In this document: positions 9,235 to 19,372 of the stretch, piece after piece
Position numbering within the stretch: position 1 is the first letter of the stretch
How the letters are laid out: each line of letters starts with the position of its first letter
NCBI GenBank assembly: GCA_019448385.1
Contig: JAGTXO010000005.1
Span: 744,001-808,000 of the forward strand
DNA from: Diacronema lutheri
Lineage: Eukaryota; Haptophyta; Pavlovophyceae; Pavlovales; Pavlovaceae
Length of the DNA stretch: 64,000 nucleotides
Reading direction: 5' to 3'
The notes under the pieces: generated by a model
The model's input: the letters and a program-made list of their open reading frames with translations, nothing else
Told to the model about the DNA's origin: nothing
The model's database searches: none
Program-made: the position numbers and the translations under genes

Positions 9235-10362
9235 TCACCTCCTCTGTGCTTGTGGGGCGAGTGTCCAGCGCGGTGCGTGTCCGACTGCGCGCAGCGGCGT
9301 CTCGCGGCCCGTATACGCGACACCGGCCTTCGCCGCGCGCATGAGCGCGCGCGCGACCGGTGTGAAGAGCCCCTTTGCCACGCCCGAGCAGTGGATCCAG
9401 CATGGGAGCGACTCCTGGCGTGGCGCCATCCACACCTGCGCGGCCCAGCGCGGCGCCGACGGCGCGAGCGCCTGGCTCAGGTTGAAGTGGATCCGGGGGC
9501 CGACGGTCGTGATGCGCGGCACCATCTTGTTCGCGTTGAGAAACAGGTCGGCGAGCGCGTCAAAAACGATGCGCGGCCCCGTGCCATCGGCATGGAAGCC
9601 GGCCGCAACGTACGTGTGGATGCACCGCTGGTCGTTGAAGCAGTCCGTCTCATTGAGCTCGGGGCCGGGAAAGTCGGGCCGGACGTAGCGCAGTCCGGTG
9701 GGGCAGCACCACGTCCACGGCGTGCCGCTTTCCCACGCCTCGCGCTGCCGCACAAAGTAGCGCGCCACGTCGCGCGCGCGGCCAGCGTACTGGCCCGTGT
9801 TGCCGTAGCGCAGCGGCGTTGGCGCCGCAGGGTACGGGTTTTTGACTTGGTGCTTGCGGATGAGCTTCTGCATCCGGTCGTACGGCCACAGGGCGACCTC
9901 AGCGCCGTGCACGATCCCGGCGTCAAAGGCGTCGAATTTGCGCTCGAGCTCGTCGGCCGAGCAGACGAGGTACGTGTCGGTGCAGTCGGCAAAGATGACG
10001 AGCGAGTCGGGGTGCACGGCCGCGCGCGAGCTGACGACGTCGTACGCCCAGATAAACTTGTTCATGTTGTTGAACACCTGCCGCCGCTCGCGGCTCGCAC
10101 ACTCCTCCGATTTTTGGCACTCGGCGTGCCGCCGCGCCGCGCCGTCAAACAGCCGCTCGTCGAGGTAGCCGACGATGAAGTCGACCGCCGCGTGCCGCAG
10201 CGAGAACAAGAGCGGCGCGCACTTCTCGCGCCAATCGTCCTTGTCGTAATGCGTGAGGACCACGACGCTAGGCGCCGTCGGGTTCGGGCGGGTGTTGTGG
10301 AGGATCACGCCGGCGCAGCGAGTGAACATCACTCCGAGCAGCCACCTCGCGCGAGCGCCCAT
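9235..10362 (-). CDS. PLOD-like glycosyltransferase (type II membrane protein)
   Basis: The 375-residue protein starts MGARARWLLGVMFTRCAGVI, a short signal anchor; this is the only methionine suitable before the conserved part. The body matches the glycosyltransferase domain of lysyl hydroxylases and collagen galactosyltransferases: VVVLTHYDKD, FIWAYDVV, LVIFADCTDTYLV in the nucleotide-sugar/metal position, GIVHGAEVALWP, RYGNTGQYAGRARDV and NDQRCIHTYVAAG. These correspond to the family's FSAE..CWP, YLNSG and DDQ elements. The metal motif here is DCTD and not the textbook DxD. It likely acts in the ER or Golgi on secreted glycoproteins; donor and acceptor are unknown. Its start lies only 26 bases after the stop of the WD40 gene on the same strand. 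Confidence 0.82.
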   Translation of the reverse strand: MGARARWLLGVMFTRCAGVILHNTRPNPTAPSVVVLTHYDKDDWREKCAPLLFSLRHAAVDFIVGYLDERLFDGAARRHAECQKSEECASRERRQVFNNMNKFIWAYDVVSSRAAVHPDSLVIFADCTDTYLVCSADELERKFDAFDAGIVHGAEVALWPYDRMQKLIRKHQVKNPYPAAPTPLRYGNTGQYAGRARDVARYFVRQREAWESGTPWTWCCPTGLRYVRPDFPGPELNETDCFNDQRCIHTYVAAGFHADGTGPRIVFDALADLFLNANKMVPRITTVGPRIHFNLSQALAPSAPRWAAQVWMAPRQESLPCWIHCSGVAKGLFTPVARALMRAAKAGVAYTGRETPLRAVGHAPRWTLAPQAQRR

Positions 10363-10388
10363 CGCGCAGCGCACGATGGCCGTCGGAT

Positions 10389-12635
10389 CTATCCGCTGAT
10401 CACGTACTCGGCCTGTAGGCAGAGCGTTGCTTCCATGCCGGGCGCGCCGCGGCACGTCGCCGTGGGCTCCGCAGCCAGCGCCGTGCGCGTAATATGCAGG
10501 CCGAGTACGTGCTGCGGCGAGCAGCCGCGCTGCACGCGCCGCTCTCGCCACTCGCCCACCGTGGCCTCGCCGTCGTTCGAGAGCCAAAGCGGCAGGAGCC
10601 GCACCGGGCAGAGCCCATCACCGCCGAGCACTGCGCCGCCGTCCGTGTCGGCGCCCAGACCGCCACAACGTGGAGCGCACCGCGCGTCGCGCTCAGCGCC
10701 CGCGCCGTCAAAATCGACGAGGCATATTCTCACATCGATACGCGCCGCCTTTCCCGCGTGGCTGCGCGCGGCGCGCTCGACGACGCACGCGGCGAGCGCG
10801 ATGCACGCGCGCGCATGCCAGCCGCCGACCGTCGCACGCAGGGGCACGCAGCGCACGTTGCACGCTGTGCGCAGGCACCAGACCGAGATCATGCCGCTCG
10901 TGCCGACCGTCGCCGCATACGGCTTGTCGTCGCTGCACGCGCAGCACGCGGCGATCGGCTCGGCGGCGATGAGCGCGCGCCACGCCTCGCCCTCCGAGGC
11001 GCGCTCACCCACCGCAGGGGCGACGTCGGGCGGCGGCGCGCCGCGCAGCAGCCAGAAGAGCACGTTGGAGCGCACGAGCAGGAGAGCGCACCCGCTCACG
11101 CCCACGCGCACGCCCCACACGCACAGCGCGCCGCCGTGCGCGCCGAAGGGTGGCTCGCGCAACAGCGGGCGCGCGAGCGCGTGCGAAACCGTCTCGACCA
11201 CGTCAAGCCAGTCCACGTCGCACACGCGCGCGAGCGGGTGGATCTCTCCGCCTCGCGCGCGCTGCGCCTCGCGCGGCTCCGATGCCGCCGTGCGCACGAC
11301 GTGCAGCTCCCACGCGCCCACCCCGCCGCGCTGCGCGCGAGCGCCCTTCGCGGAAGGCTGCGCGCCATCGCCCGCGCACAAGTAGACCCGCTCGCTCGCG
11401 CTCTGGCAAAGGCAGTGCGCCTGCGCCCGACCCTCGCCAATCAGCGCGGCCTCGGGAAGCGGCACAGCGCGCAGCGCGCCGTTCAGCATGGCCGCGAGGA
11501 GGTGCGCCGATGCGACCGCGTTGGGCTGCAGCACGAGCTGCGAGCAGCACGCGGCGAGGCCGGCGAGCGGCTCGTCCAAGGCGATGCGTTCGATCACGGT
11601 TGGCGCCATGCCGCAGAGCCGCTGCGGCGGCGCCAGCACGACGAGCAGGCTCGTCCGCGCGGGCGGCCACGGCGCCGCGCCGCACGCCGTGCGCTCCTCG
11701 AGCGCGACGGCAAATGCCAGGCCACTGGGCAGCCAGCAGGCCTGCGGCGCCGGGCGCGCAGCGTCGATTGGCGCTTGCAGCGAGCACGCGCTGCGCACGC
11801 GCCACGTCAACCCGCCGGCGTGCGCTTCGCCAAGCGCCTCGCCAGCGCCCGTTGAGCCATCCACGATGTCGACACTCCCGTCCCACGAGCAGACGAGCAG
11901 ACGCAGGCCGACGGGTGCCCATTCGAGGCACACTGGCCTCGAGCCTGTTGTCATGGTGCCAAATGCGGTTGCGATCGGGCTGGAGAAGGGCTGCGCCCCC
12001 TCCTCGCCCCCGCCGCCCACAGCGCGGTTGCCGACCGCCGGCTGCTCGCCGAGCGTCGAGCGCGCCACGATGGCGAGCAGGCCGTTCATGCCCGCGCACG
12101 CAAACCATGCGCCCGTTGGGTCGAAGGCGGCGCAACACACGGGACCGGCGGTCGTGCTGAACGAGCACCAGACCCGGAGTGCGCATGTCGAGCGCTGGCA
12201 CGGCTCGCGGGTGTCCGTGTGCGCGCCGCACGAGAGCACGCACATGAGTACGCCGGGTGCGCCGCCTGCAGCGATGATGCATGAGCCCAGATGAAAGCCT
12301 GCCGTCGCGCAGAGCGTGAGCACGGCAAATGAGAGCGGCAAGACGGCCACCTCGCCGTAGCCCTCGTCCGCATCGTATGCGCGCAGCGCCGAGCGCGTCG
12401 CCACCAAGAGAAAGCGGCCGTCCGCGGACCATGCCAGCGCGCGCGGCGGCTCGCCGCTGGTCTCGAACGTGCGCAGCGCCATGCCCCTCGTCGTCGCCAG
12501 CAGTACGCCTGGAACATCGAGCAGCAGGCTCACCGTCGCCCGCGCCGCGTCCGGGCATGCCGACAGGCAGTTGCACAACGCGCATCGCGGCACCGCCGCC
12601 ATCGTTGTCCAGTCGAAGGGGTGCATCGTGCTCAT
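10389..12635 (-). CDS. WD40-repeat (beta-propeller) protein
   Basis: This intronless 748-residue protein starts MSTMHPFDWTTMAAVP (start at 12635, or 12626 for the second Met). It carries degenerate WD40-type repeats, for example ALAWSADGRFLLVATRSALRAYD, CCAAFDPTGAWFACAG, CLEWAPVGLRLLVCSWDGSVDIVD and KPYAATVGTSGMISVWCLR near the C-terminus. The first 30 residues contain a CxLCNCLSAC cluster. The repeats suggest one or two propellers and a scaffold role. I cannot assign an orthologue; an aladin-like or vesicle-coat protein is possible but unsupported. It shares a divergent promoter with UFM1, whose start is 85 bases away. Confidence 0.7.
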   Translation of the reverse strand: MSTMHPFDWTTMAAVPRCALCNCLSACPDAARATVSLLLDVPGVLLATTRGMALRTFETSGEPPRALAWSADGRFLLVATRSALRAYDADEGYGEVAVLPLSFAVLTLCATAGFHLGSCIIAAGGAPGVLMCVLSCGAHTDTREPCQRSTCALRVWCSFSTTAGPVCCAAFDPTGAWFACAGMNGLLAIVARSTLGEQPAVGNRAVGGGGEEGAQPFSSPIATAFGTMTTGSRPVCLEWAPVGLRLLVCSWDGSVDIVDGSTGAGEALGEAHAGGLTWRVRSACSLQAPIDAARPAPQACWLPSGLAFAVALEERTACGAAPWPPARTSLLVVLAPPQRLCGMAPTVIERIALDEPLAGLAACCSQLVLQPNAVASAHLLAAMLNGALRAVPLPEAALIGEGRAQAHCLCQSASERVYLCAGDGAQPSAKGARAQRGGVGAWELHVVRTAASEPREAQRARGGEIHPLARVCDVDWLDVVETVSHALARPLLREPPFGAHGGALCVWGVRVGVSGCALLLVRSNVLFWLLRGAPPPDVAPAVGERASEGEAWRALIAAEPIAACCACSDDKPYAATVGTSGMISVWCLRTACNVRCVPLRATVGGWHARACIALAACVVERAARSHAGKAARIDVRICLVDFDGAGAERDARCAPRCGGLGADTDGGAVLGGDGLCPVRLLPLWLSNDGEATVGEWRERRVQRGCSPQHVLGLHITRTALAAEPTATCRGAPGMEATLCLQAEYVISG

Positions 12636-12719
12636 GTGCGTGGCGGGGCACCGCGTGCGCGACTGGTTGGGCGAAGCGACGCGGCAACGCATTTGGCTGA
12701 TCGCGCAGCGCGCGCGCCC

Positions 12720-13226
<507 letters not shown>

Positions 13227-13367
13227 CGCACACGCCACACGCGCCTGGCACGAGAAAGACCGGCCTCTGCGACCAGTGCGTGCGAAGTGCCGCCGCGGGC
13301 GCGGGCTCAGCAAGCTCGCTCATCATAGCTTCGCGTCGCGCTCCGGCCGACTCACACGGTCACACGA

Positions 13368-14933
13368 TCACACCGGTGCACGCAACAGGGTTGGCGCCTC
13401 GGCTTTCGGCAGGCGCGACGCGCGCGCGTCGGAGTGAGGGCGAGTCGCGTTCCCGTTTGCGCCAACATTGAGCTCGACACAGTCGGCAACCTCCTCGAGG
13501 AAGCGGGTGCCCGCCTGCGACCCCGGGAGCTGCAGCAAGATCTGGTGGCGATGCGCACGCAGCGCCGCTTGATGTCTCGAGACCTCAGCCGGGCTCATGG
13601 CGCGCAGCAGCTCGAGCACGCCTGCCGGCCGCCTGATGAAGCTGGCCGTGCTGTACTTGACCCAGAAGCTCGAGTAGGGCACGGGCGAGAGGTGCGAGCC
13701 CTCGCGCGCACCAAAGGGGCCGTGGAGCCCGTCGCACAGCACGACCGGGATGCAGCCGGCCGCGATCGCCGTGACGAAACGCGAGGTCGTGCACAGGTCG
13801 CCTGCCGGGCAGAGGCAAAACACGGACGACGCCATCATTTTGCCCATCGTCTCGTACTTGCTCGAGTTGGCGTCGTCTTGCCCGCCCGCGGCCTTCAAGG
13901 CGCGCACCAGCTCGCTCAGCGGCTGCTCGCGCTTGCGCGCGAGCAGGGTGAGTGCCTTCATCGTGCACGGCTGCGTGGGCAGGTTGAGCGTGGTGCTGAG
14001 GCTGCGCAGCACGTCGCCGCGCACGCCAATGTCCACGTGCACGTCGGCGGCCGACTCGAGGAGGAGCTGGCCGACCTCGCAGCGCACCTTCTTGCCCGTG
14101 CAGCACACGTCCAGCCCGCCCGCGAAGTAGAGCAGCGTCGGGCGCGGCGCGGCCGGCTTGAAGAGGCGGAGCGCAACCTGGTTTGGCTGGTGGCCCATAT
14201 CAAACGTGCACCGGCCGATAGAGCCGGGCTCGCGCCCGCTGCCGTGCGGTGTGCGTCCAAAGGCCTTCATCCGGCCGACGCTCGTCTGCGCGAGCAACTT
14301 GCCGAGCGGCGAGATGCGCTGCTGCAGCGACGCCGTCACCAGATGCATCCCCTCCGGCGGGGCGCCGCGCTTGTCCACGTACTCGGCGATGCGGTACTTG
14401 AGCCAACGCGCGGCGGGCTTCACGGGCGCGTACGTGACCTCGATGGCCATCGAGCTCGCCCAAAAGTGGTCGGCGCCCGCCGAGCGCCGAAAGTAGGGCG
14501 AGCGTTGCAGCGCCGCGTGGGCGGACGCCATCCGGTCGGCGTGGCTCGTGCCGTTGCACGTGCCGAGCCTGAAGCTCGCGTACTCCCAAAGCGGGATGTA
14601 GAAGAGCGAGGCGGTGCTCGCGTCGCGCGTGCGGTACGGATGCGCGCGGAGCGACGAGTACAGGTGCACCTCCTGCATCCCCTCGCCGTCGGCAGAGTTT
14701 ATGAGCTCGTGGAACCCCGCGCAGCGCTTGAGCCACGACATGTCGAGGCTCCCGCCATATGCGTAGAAGCGCAGCGCGCGCGGCACCTCGTCCCGGCCGC
14801 GCCGGCTGGTGTTCGAAGGGCCGCCAGCGCGCCACGGGGCGTGCGCGGCGCGTGCCGAGCGATGCGGCCCCGTCGGTGGGGACACAGCGGCTACCAAGCA
14901 TGCCAGCACGCGCGAAAACGCCGCCACCATCAT
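13368..14933 (-). CDS. Exostosin-family glycosyltransferase (GT47), single exon
   Basis: With the start at MMVAAFSRVLACLVAAV (14933) the protein has about 521 residues; an upstream in-frame ATG at 14984 would add 17. The leader is a signal anchor. GT47 hallmarks are RFYAYGGSLDMSWLKRC, STASLFYIPLWEYA, GADHFWASSMAIE, PTLLYFAGGLDV and the core VFCLCPAGDLCTTSRFVTAI with GCIPVVLCDG and PFGA following. The family adds sugars such as arabinose, galactose or glucuronic acid to surface polysaccharides in the Golgi. Unlike the GT47 at 2.8-5.2 kb it lacks introns, and the two are not close in sequence outside the core. Its 5' end overlaps that of the divergent hypothetical gene. Confidence 0.9.
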   Translation of the reverse strand: MMVAAFSRVLACLVAAVSPPTGPHRSARAAHAPWRAGGPSNTSRRGRDEVPRALRFYAYGGSLDMSWLKRCAGFHELINSADGEGMQEVHLYSSLRAHPYRTRDASTASLFYIPLWEYASFRLGTCNGTSHADRMASAHAALQRSPYFRRSAGADHFWASSMAIEVTYAPVKPAARWLKYRIAEYVDKRGAPPEGMHLVTASLQQRISPLGKLLAQTSVGRMKAFGRTPHGSGREPGSIGRCTFDMGHQPNQVALRLFKPAAPRPTLLYFAGGLDVCCTGKKVRCEVGQLLLESAADVHVDIGVRGDVLRSLSTTLNLPTQPCTMKALTLLARKREQPLSELVRALKAAGGQDDANSSKYETMGKMMASSVFCLCPAGDLCTTSRFVTAIAAGCIPVVLCDGLHGPFGAREGSHLSPVPYSSFWVKYSTASFIRRPAGVLELLRAMSPAEVSRHQAALRAHRHQILLQLPGSQAGTRFLEEVADCVELNVGANGNATRPHSDARASRLPKAEAPTLLRAPV

Positions 14934-15717
14934 GATGGATGCGGCCGCTGAGCTGCGGTCTAGCCGGGAGGAGTCGAGCCGCATCCTGCGCGCGACGTCC
15001 GGGGCGTATTACCAGACCAGCCTCGCTGCCGCCGGGTGGCGCGTCGCGGCGCTCGCCGAGCCCGACCGCCGCCGCACGATGCCCGCCGCGCAGACTGGCG
15101 CACGCGAGCTGTCGCTCGACGCGCGCCGGCCCGCGCCGGTCGTGCGCGAGCGCGACGCGAGCGCGTCGCGGCCACCGGATGCGGACGAGCTTGGCGGGAC
15201 GGCGCCACCGACGCCGGTGGGCCACTGGCTGCCCGCGCACCGCAGGGTCGCACCGCGAGGCGACGCGATTGCGGAGGACGTTCGCAGCCATGGCCCATCG
15301 CATCGCTCGATCGGCACTGAGCCCGCCTCCGTGCACGGCAAGGGCGCCGCCGACAGCCGCGTCGATTTCGATTCGCGCCCCGTGCGCCGCGTGTCAGCCG
15401 GCCTGGAGCGCTCGCGCACGCCCGAGCCGCAGCGCCTCGTCGCTCGCGCGTTCGACGCGGCGTCGGCGAGGCGCGCCGGGCCGAACGGAGACGATGGCGG
15501 CGAGTACTGGGCGGAGCGGCTGCCGAGCCGGTACGCGGCGCAGTGGGAGGAGACGGAGGCGCGCGAGCCGTCGGTTGGCGAGCCGCTGCCTCCGCTGCCC
15601 TCCAAGGCCGAGCTGCACGCCTACATTCGCGAGCTGGTCGAAGCGCGGTGCGAGCTGCGCGCGCACTTCACCACCGGTGCGTTTGCGGGCGTCAAGGCGC
15701 ACTACGCGGCACGCTGA
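14932..15717 (+). CDS. Hypothetical protein, 261 residues
   Basis: An open frame from MMDAAAELRSSREESSRIL to KAHYAAR is likely real because its composition resembles the neighbours and its C-terminal third looks folded (GEYWAERLPSRYAAQWEE, LPSKAELHAYIRELVEARCELR). The middle is disordered and rich in Arg, Pro and Ser. No signal peptide or membrane helix is visible and no family is recognised. Its start codon overlaps, on the opposite strand, the start of the GT47 gene: the palindromic CATCATGATG serves both. At least one of the two genes probably starts further downstream or is expressed under other conditions. Confidence 0.5.
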   Translation: MMDAAAELRSSREESSRILRATSGAYYQTSLAAAGWRVAALAEPDRRRTMPAAQTGARELSLDARRPAPVVRERDASASRPPDADELGGTAPPTPVGHWLPAHRRVAPRGDAIAEDVRSHGPSHRSIGTEPASVHGKGAADSRVDFDSRPVRRVSAGLERSRTPEPQRLVARAFDAASARRAGPNGDDGGEYWAERLPSRYAAQWEETEAREPSVGEPLPPLPSKAELHAYIRELVEARCELRAHFTTGAFAGVKAHYAAR

Positions 15718-16016
15718 TGCCGCGCTTGGGTAGCTGCGGACCGGCTTGCGCACGCCTTTGCGGGTTCCGCGGGCCGCCCGGCTGCCATCGGCATCCGGAT
15801 TCCGGAGGCGCACAATGCCGAGCCAATCGCCCCTGCTGCTCGAGGCACATGCCAACGACGCCTTGGCGGCCTTGGCGGCCGTGGCGGTTATGGCGAGCGT
15901 CGCTCTGCCCCCCAGTGCGGGCCGGTGGCCGACAAGAGGCGCGACTCCGGTTTCGACAGCTGGGTGGCTGAGTCAGTATCCGCCATCGCTGTCTCTTTTC
16001 GACCACGTGCACAAAC
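15718..16016. other. Spacer before eIF3h, no gene seen
   Basis: About 300 bases between two genes on the same strand. It includes a short GGCGGCCTT duplication near 15865 but no convincing frame or RNA gene. It should contain the eIF3h promoter. Confidence 0.4.
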
Positions 16017-17198
16017 ATGTCGGCCCCACCGGAGGAGGCGGCGCCGAGCGCGGCCCCGAAGGAGGTGGTCGAAGCGCCAGTGGGCAAGCCGGAAGAGCGG
16101 CCGCAGGTGGAGGTGGTTGAACTTGACGGCCTTGTGCTGCTCAAGGTGATCCGCCACTGCAAAGAGAGCCTGCCATCCTTTGTGACGGGCCAGCTGCTCG
16201 GGCTCGACATTGGCCGTGTGCTCGAGGTGACCAACTGCTTCCCCTTCCCCTCGCGCGACGACGCGGAGTACGGCGGCGAGGACGACAAGGACGGGGCTGA
16301 GTATCAGGTCGAGATGATGCGCTGCCTGCGCAATGTCAACGTCGACAACAACACGGTCGGCTGGTACCAGTCGACGCACCTCGGCTCGTACATGACCGAG
16401 TCGTGCCTCGAGCACCAGTTCCACTACCAGGAGAATATCCGGAACTGCGTCGTCCTGGTCTTCGACCCGATGCAGACGACGGTCGGCAACCTCGAACTCA
16501 AGGCCTTCCGCCTCACCGACGAGTTCATGGCGCTCTACCGCGAAAAGCAGTTCACGCCCGATGCGTGCGTCGCACAACCGCGCGGCGGCCGCGCGCGCGC
16601 GCGGCTGCGCACGCCGCACAGCTCGTGCGCCCGGCTGACGCGCCCTCGCGTGCGCGCCGCCCGCTGTCCGCCGCGCAGGCTCGCCGCCGCCAAGGTGAGC
16701 TCGACGAATGTGTTCCAGGAGCTTCCGATCAAGCTGCACAACTCGCACGTCGTGATGGGGCTGCTGCTCGAGCTCGAAGAGGGCGACGACGCCGTCGTCG
16801 AAGCGCAGGCGGCCTCGTTCGAGATGAGTGGCGGGCCGTACATCGAGAAGCACGTCGAGCTGCTCATCGACTGCATGGACGAGCTCTCGAATGAGTCGTA
16901 CAAGCTCCAGTTCTACGAGCGCAACGTGCAGCGGCAGAAGCTGATGCAGCAGCAGGCGGTCGCTGCCAAGCGCAAGGCGGATGGCGGGCAGCGCACACAG
17001 GGAGAGTTTGACGAGGAGCTCTCGAACAACCCGGCCTTCAAGCCGATTCAACCGCCCAACCGCCTCGAGGCGCTCCTTGTCGCGAACCAGATCAGTCACC
17101 ATTGCGAGCAGGTCAACAAGCTCTCGGCGCAGGGCCTCGGCAAGCTCTACCTGCTCAGCAACCACGGCGCGGACGCCGCCTTGCGTGACGCGAAGTGA
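16017..17198 (+). CDS. EIF3H: Eukaryotic translation initiation factor 3 subunit H, two exons
   Basis: Exons 16017-16564 and 16679-17198 give 355 residues, close to human eIF3h (352). The join yields FTPDALAAAKVSSTNVFQEL, which aligns with the animal protein better than the unspliced frame. The MPN domain (residues about 35-190) contains VTNCFPFPSRDD, YQVEMMRCLRNVNVDNNTVG and WYQSTHLGSYM. It lacks the HxH and Asp metal ligands of JAMM peptidases, as expected for this structural subunit. The C-terminus has QHCEQVNK-like and FGKLYL-like family elements (ISHHCEQVNKLSAQGLGKLY). eIF3h supports ribosome loading and reinitiation as part of the eIF3 complex. The 114-base intron has no stop and is a multiple of three. 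Confidence 0.95.
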   Translation: MSAPPEEAAPSAAPKEVVEAPVGKPEERPQVEVVELDGLVLLKVIRHCKESLPSFVTGQLLGLDIGRVLEVTNCFPFPSRDDAEYGGEDDKDGAEYQVEMMRCLRNVNVDNNTVGWYQSTHLGSYMTESCLEHQFHYQENIRNCVVLVFDPMQTTVGNLELKAFRLTDEFMALYREKQFTPDACVAQPRGGRARARLRTPHSSCARLTRPRVRAARCPPRRLAAAKVSSTNVFQELPIKLHNSHVVMGLLLELEEGDDAVVEAQAASFEMSGGPYIEKHVELLIDCMDELSNESYKLQFYERNVQRQKLMQQQAVAAKRKADGGQRTQGEFDEELSNNPAFKPIQPPNRLEALLVANQISHHCEQVNKLSAQGLGKLYLLSNHGADAALRDAK

Positions 17199-18241
17199 GC
17201 AGCGCGCGCGCCGCTGCAGGCACCGAACTGCGCGGGCGGCGTTGCTGATCTGCCCGAGTACGATCAGGGTCGTAATTACGAATATTAATGAATAATGACG
17301 CTCCATGCGCGGTAAGGACTGGGTGCTCTGCAATCCTCGCAGCCGGAAGGGTTGACCAAGCTGCCGCCCCCTTCACGGTGCCTACACTGATGCCGCTGAC
17401 ACACCCGCTCATGCTAGGCATCGCGCACACCCACGCACGCACTCCCTTCGGCTCGGCGCGCCTGACTTCGCTCCACCCACCTGTTGCGCCACGCGCAGGC
17501 GCGCTCGCTGCGCCCACGCGTTCACGCTCGAGCCGCCGGCTTGCGCGCACACACATGCGCGCCACTGTAACATTGTGCGGCAGCGCCGGACACGCATTGC
17601 CGCCGTGCTCGCCTAGGTCGTTGCGCCTGCGCCGAGCACGACCGCCAGCAAAAGCGCCGCCCGCGCTCGAGGAGTTCCTATGCTGCTACGCCAGAAGCAC
17701 GCGCACGATGCTCGCGCCCAAGCCAGTCTTCATGATCAACGTGAGACTTCGTCGCTTGCCATGCTGCCCAAAGCTGGCGAATCGATCAAGCGGCGCGTAA
17801 TGCCGCGCGACGCCGCTTTCGCCCCCCTCATTCGTCTGGACTTTGGCCGCGCCAGGCGGCGGTGTCTCGGCATGGTACATGCATCACGGCCGGCGGTTCC
17901 CCTTTTTCGTCCACGCGCACGACACACGCGAGCGCATCCACACCCCGACCAATGCGCCCTGGCATATCTCGAGACGAACACCTGCCGCAGCAGCACGAAC
18001 GCCTTGGCAAGGTCAAAGGTGCGCTGCGTGAAGCTGTGCCCGCACGTGCGCAGCAAATCGATGCATTGCTCGTCGACCGCAATTTACGGCACGGCGGGCG
18101 CTGGTGCTCGGTGCTCGACGGCGTGCCGCTGCCTAGGCACGCGGCTTTGTGGCGTCGGCGCGTGCCCACTGTCAATCTGGTCGTCGTGCTCAACGGTTCG
18201 AGCTCGGTGTCCCAGCTCGTGCAGCTGATGTCCCTCATCCT
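17199..18241. other. Spacer with possible remnant ORF upstream of a dispersed repeat
   Basis: The first 450 bases hold nothing I recognise. From about 17860 the + strand has a short open stretch (LGKVKGALREAV, then IDALLVDRNLRHGG, VNLVVVLNGSSSVSQLV) that runs into the dispersed repeat at 18242, but no start or family is clear. It may be the 3' part of an element ORF or a short host gene fragment. Other frames are no better. Confidence 0.3.
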
Positions 18242-18945
18242 CGCAGAGCCGCGCACCGAGCCCGAGTGCGCCAACGTGCCGCCGAACTCGCCCAAGCTCT
18301 CGTCGGTCGACAGCCTTGCCACCGAGTACAAGACCTACTACGCGAATTCACGTGCTCGCCACCTGCGAGGCTGCGACGCCTCGAGTTCACGCACGCGTTC
18401 GAGTCTGTGCAGGCCGAGGTCGCCAAGTCAAAGCGCGCCAAGGTTCCGGCCACCGGCGCATCCAGCCGCTGGCTGCGCAACACGGCTGTGCGCAACACCC
18501 GCAGCTCGGCCAACGGCAAGTAGCGCGCCGGCGCAGCGCACGGTATGCCGCGGCGAGCTCAGTCGCGAGGACTGTCCGAGGCCGCGCCCTCCAAGGGGTG
18601 CACGCGCACTCGGCGCGGTCCGGTCAGTCAGAGCGCCTCAGCTTGCGTCTACTGGGCGTCAATCGAGCCCTTCCCGTCGCCCGCATTCCGGGGTCGGACC
18701 CTCCGTCGGCCCGGCTCGGGCCCTCCGTCCGCCGCGCCCGCTGGACTCCGAATTCTACTCAAAATCGGCCGGTCAGGAGGGGGGTCTCGGTCCTAGGCTC
18801 GTCCTAAGCCTCGCTCCGACCCCTCGAGCGCTCATTCGCTGGCTTTCAACCCTTGATTGTACGACCCGGATCGTACTCTCAGCCTTACACTGGCCGGACC
18901 AGCCCGGACCGCGCCCTATATAGGCCGGACCGGCCCGGACCGCGC
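18242..18945 (+). repeat. Dispersed repeat R1, copy a
   Basis: About 700 bases here reappear inverted at 31098-31770 with roughly one difference in ten plus small indels. The first 280 bases contain an open reading stretch ending FESVQAEVAKSKRAKVPATG..SSANGK and a stop, in the same sense in both copies. The rest is non-coding and ends in a GGCCGGACCAGCCCGGACC motif duplicated next to a CCTATATAGG palindrome. The two copies share the end but differ upstream, so they look like two insertions or duplications of one family. No terminal inverted repeat or poly-A tail is evident, and the class is unknown. Confidence 0.75.
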
Positions 18946-19372
18946 CCTATGTAGCGTTCCCGCCACTTCGTGCGCTTCAGCGCAACGCCCGTGCGGCGCT
19001 ATTATTGCACGTTGCACGCGCATCCCGTGACCTTTTGCGTCTGCGCGATGACGGGCTCCTGTGAGGCTGGCGGCGGCGGCGTGCTCGCGCGCGGCGGTGG
19101 CGCAGCGGCATCTGCGCGCGCGTGTGTGTGACTCGGCGTCAATGCCGGCTGCGAAGCGTGCGCAATTGCCGCCGGAGCTGCGCCGCCGGGCGCGCCATTC
19201 CTGCGCGGCGCGGCGCGGCGCGGCGGGAGGGCGGCAGGGGCCCGAGCGCGCGTGAGCGCACGGAGGGCGCCGTTTGGCGCGTGCGCGAGGCGGCCGGGCG
19301 CGCGCGGGACGCGGAGCGTCGGCTAGCGCCATGCCCAGCACCCAAGCCCCTCGCGCTCCTCGTGCTCACCAC
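18946..19372. other. Spacer, no gene seen
   Basis: GC-rich sequence between the repeat and the UBE2K 3' end, with simple CGGCG repeats around 19200. The open frames on both strands here are low-complexity Arg/Ala strings without family features. Confidence 0.4.
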
